A DNA stretch of 64,000 bases from NCBI GenBank assembly GCA_021323735.1, contig JAJPKM010000021.1:62001-126000 (forward strand), given 5' to 3'. The notes below the pieces were generated by a model, which worked only from the letters and a program-made list of their open reading frames with translations, ran no database searches and had not been told where the DNA came from. Source of the DNA: Gammaproteobacteria bacterium. GTDB taxonomy: Bacteria; Pseudomonadota; Gammaproteobacteria; Steroidobacterales; Steroidobacteraceae. Positions within the stretch are counted from its first letter, which is position 1. Each line of letters starts with the position of its first letter. A program made the position numbers and the translations under genes. This document shows, one piece after another, positions 61,920 to 64,000 of the stretch.

Positions 61920-63889
61920 CAGACTGAACCCAGCTCGGCCCGCGAACCGGGCGGCGCGGCGATCTCCGGCGCGGCTGCCGGCACTTTGAGCCGGTACCGC
62001 CGGTCGGTAGCGGCGATGAATCCACCCAGAGCCATGATGATGGCGCCCAGCCAGATGTAGCGCACCAGCGGCTTGTATTGAATACGCATGCTCCAGGCGT
62101 TGTCGCCCAGAGGGTCGCCCATGGCGACGAACAAGTCACGCGCCCAATTGACCGAGATGGCGGCTTTGCTGTTGAAAGTCTGCTGTACCCAGAAATGACG
62201 CTTTTGCGGCAACAGCGTGGTCACCGGCTTGCCTCCGCGCGTGATCTCGATCAGGCCTTGCGCGGCATCGTAGTTCGGTCCACGCACATCGGTGGCGTGC
62301 ACGAACTTGAAATCATAACCGGCAATCGCAAAGCTGCCCCCCGGTTTCAGCGCCACGTCTTTCTCGATCTTGTAGCTTTCCACACCGCTGGCGCCGATGG
62401 CGAACACCCCGACGCCCAGATGGGCAATGGACATGCCCAGGAGCGCTGCGGTGAGCGTCTGCTTTTGCCTCAAGCGACGCAGCGGCTCGAGCACCGAAGA
62501 GAAAATGATCCAGAAACCGAAGCTGAAGCCGATGAGGCCCACCGGATGAAATTCCCGGAAGACCAGCCCTTGAATCGCGACCGACAGCAGCACCGCGGCG
62601 CCGGCCAGCCACCACAGGGGCTTTGCGGTCACCGTGAGCTTGCCTCGGCGCCAAGCCGAATGCATGCCGATCGCCAGAAACACCATCAAAGGGAATACCG
62701 GCACCAAGAACATCAGCGCAAACACCGGAGGCCCCACGGAAATCTTGCCGATGTTCAGCATTTCATAGACCAACGGGGACAAGGTGCCCCACAGCACCAG
62801 AGCGGCAACGCTCACCAGAATGACATTGTTCACCAGCAGGAAGAACTCGCGCGAATACAGCTCGAAACCACCCGGGGCGTACAGCTTCGGTGCACGCCAT
62901 GCGTACAGTGTCAGCGATCCGCCGATGGTGAGCACGAGGAATGCAAGGATGTAAAGACCTCGCGTCGGATCGGTCGCAAAAGAATGCACCGACACCAGCA
63001 CGCCTGAACGCACCAGGAATGTGCCCACCAGGCTCAGCGAGAAGGCAAAAATGGCGAGCAGCAGCGTCCAGCTCTTGAAGATGCCGCGCTTCTCGGTGAC
63101 GCTCAATGAGTGGATCAGGGCCGTTCCGACCAGCCACGGCATGAATGAAGCGTTCTCGACCGGATCCCAAAACCACCAACCGCCCCAGCCCAACTCGTAG
63201 TAGGCCCACCAGCTGCCGAGCGCGATCCCGATGGTTTGAAACAGCCACGCGAAAATCGTCCACGGCCGTGTCCACTTGGCCCAGGTCTGATCCAGTCGGC
63301 CCTCGAGCATCGCCGCGCAGGCGAAGGCAAAGGCCACGGAGAAGCCGACATAGCCGGTGTACAGCATGGGCGGATGGATGGCGAGGGCAAAGTCCTGCAA
63401 CACGGGATTCAAGTCCGCGCCGTCCTGCGCCGCGGGAATCAGGCGCAGGAAAGGGCTCGAGGTCCACAGCGTGAAGAGCATGAATCCCGAGCTGATCAGG
63501 CCCATCACGCCGAGCACGCGGCTGGAGAAGGACAAGGGCAGCGCACGGCTGAATGCGGCGACCGCAACGCTCCAGATCGAGAGGATCATGATCCACAGCA
63601 GCAGCGAGCCTTCGTGCGCACCCCACAACGCCGCAATGCGGTAGAACAGCGGCAATTGCGAATTCGAATTGCGGGCCACATACAGCACCGAGAAGTCATT
63701 GTTCACGAAGCAGTACAGCAGGCAGGAAAACGCCATGGCCACGAACACGAACTGCCCGGTGACCGCGGGCCGCGCCACGGCCATCCAAACCGGCTTCGCC
63801 TTCCAGGCACCCACCAACCCGAAGAACGCTTGGCACAGGCTCAAGACGAAAGCCAGGATGAGGGCGAATATTCCCAATTCGGCGGCCAT
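61919..63889 (-). CDS. ccmF: Cytochrome c heme lyase CcmF
   Basis: A 656-residue inner-membrane protein with about 14 helices that attaches heme to apocytochrome c. The tryptophan-rich heme-handling motif WGGWWFWDP lies near residue 235, and the surrounding HPPMLYTGYVGFSV and RSGVLVSVHSFATDP are hallmark segments. Its stop and the ccmG start share a base. The ATG is 11 bp after the ccmE stop. Confidence 0.96.
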   Translation of the reverse strand: MAAELGIFALILAFVLSLCQAFFGLVGAWKAKPVWMAVARPAVTGQFVFVAMAFSCLLYCFVNNDFSVLYVARNSNSQLPLFYRIAALWGAHEGSLLLWIMILSIWSVAVAAFSRALPLSFSSRVLGVMGLISSGFMLFTLWTSSPFLRLIPAAQDGADLNPVLQDFALAIHPPMLYTGYVGFSVAFAFACAAMLEGRLDQTWAKWTRPWTIFAWLFQTIGIALGSWWAYYELGWGGWWFWDPVENASFMPWLVGTALIHSLSVTEKRGIFKSWTLLLAIFAFSLSLVGTFLVRSGVLVSVHSFATDPTRGLYILAFLVLTIGGSLTLYAWRAPKLYAPGGFELYSREFFLLVNNVILVSVAALVLWGTLSPLVYEMLNIGKISVGPPVFALMFLVPVFPLMVFLAIGMHSAWRRGKLTVTAKPLWWLAGAAVLLSVAIQGLVFREFHPVGLIGFSFGFWIIFSSVLEPLRRLRQKQTLTAALLGMSIAHLGVGVFAIGASGVESYKIEKDVALKPGGSFAIAGYDFKFVHATDVRGPNYDAAQGLIEITRGGKPVTTLLPQKRHFWVQQTFNSKAAISVNWARDLFVAMGDPLGDNAWSMRIQYKPLVRYIWLGAIIMALGGFIAATDRRYRLKVPAAAPEIAAPPGSRAELGSV

Positions 63890-63900
63890 ATCAATGCGCC

Positions 63901-64000
63901 TTACGTGATTGGCCGAACCGCAGCGGCGGCGGCGGTCTTGTTCTTGAGCGATGCGGCGACTTCGGGCGGCATGTACTTCTCGTCGTGCTTGGCGAGCACT
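63901..64000 (-). CDS. ccmE: Cytochrome c-type heme chaperone CcmE, C-terminal end only
   Basis: The last 32 codons before the TAA at 63901-63903 read VLAKHDEKYMPPEVAA and a charged Ala/Lys tail. The DEKYMPPEV segment is the signature that follows the heme-binding histidine in CcmE. The rest of the gene lies beyond the window edge. Confidence 0.85.
   Translation of the reverse strand, partial: VLAKHDEKYMPPEVAASLKNKTAAAAAVRPIT

Overview
The window is GC-rich chromosomal DNA that is densely packed with genes. No rRNA, tRNA, CRISPR array, prophage or intact insertion sequence was seen. The gene set points to a Gram-negative, respiring proteobacterium, most likely a gammaproteobacterium of the Steroidobacter/Nevskiales/Xanthomonadales type. 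The supporting features are three TonB-dependent receptors, two tripartite RND efflux systems, System I cytochrome c maturation genes, hopanoid-modifying HpnI and HpnK, a secreted tricorn protease beside an S9 peptidase, and HSD10-like and AMACR-like acyl-CoA enzymes. The taxonomic placement is inference, because no marker gene is present.

Layout. 0.2-4.5 kb (minus strand): a probable metal-uptake run of a DUF2946-like secreted protein, a TonB receptor and two ZIP transporters. 4.5-13.3 kb: an S9 peptidase and a tricorn protease transcribed away from a large TonB receptor, which reads as a peptide-use module. The receptor ends in a strong terminator, and a decayed group IIC intron fragment sits directly behind it. 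13.6-16.6 kb: a small lipoprotein, a CoA-transferase/racemase plus SDR pair, and a cytochrome b561. 16.6-18.7 kb: an ECF sigma factor, a small membrane protein and two DUF4252 proteins. 19.1-21.5 kb: an HSL-type hydrolase and a Baeyer-Villiger-type monooxygenase. 21.7-22.9 kb: a solitary DUF4143 ATPase with a repeat-laden promoter. 23-26.7 kb: an M20 deacylase, a double MmcQ/YjbR protein, a HiPIP and a degenerate HtrA-like protein. 26.7-29.3 kb: a translationally coupled ECF sigma, anti-sigma and subtilisin-like lipoprotein operon.

29.4-32.3 kb: a TorF-like porin opposite a coupled pair made of a heme-motif lipoprotein and a heme-motif beta-barrel (Cyc2-like layout). 32.4-38.8 kb: pirin, an APC permease, a DUF1453-like protein, a response regulator, several very small proteins, CrcB and a rhomboid protease. 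39.1-43.1 kb: HpnI, HpnK, a PAP2 phosphatase and an EamA exporter. 43.1-48.7 kb: a frameshifted sortilin/BNR-repeat protein, a 99-bp inverted-repeat element and a third TonB receptor. 48.8-59.5 kb: a CzcCBA-like RND system, a MarR regulator, and a second HAE1-type RND pump with its adaptor. 59.9-64.0 kb: ccmI, ccmH, ccmG, ccmF and the tail of ccmE (cut by the window edge), which would serve the c-type cytochromes encoded nearby.

Most notable: the coupled heme-lipoprotein/heme-barrel pair, the group IIC intron remnant placed exactly behind a terminator, the 23-bp inverted-repeat element, unannotated-size membrane peptides with strong ribosome binding sites, the two sigma-factor operons, and the degenerate HtrA-like protein.
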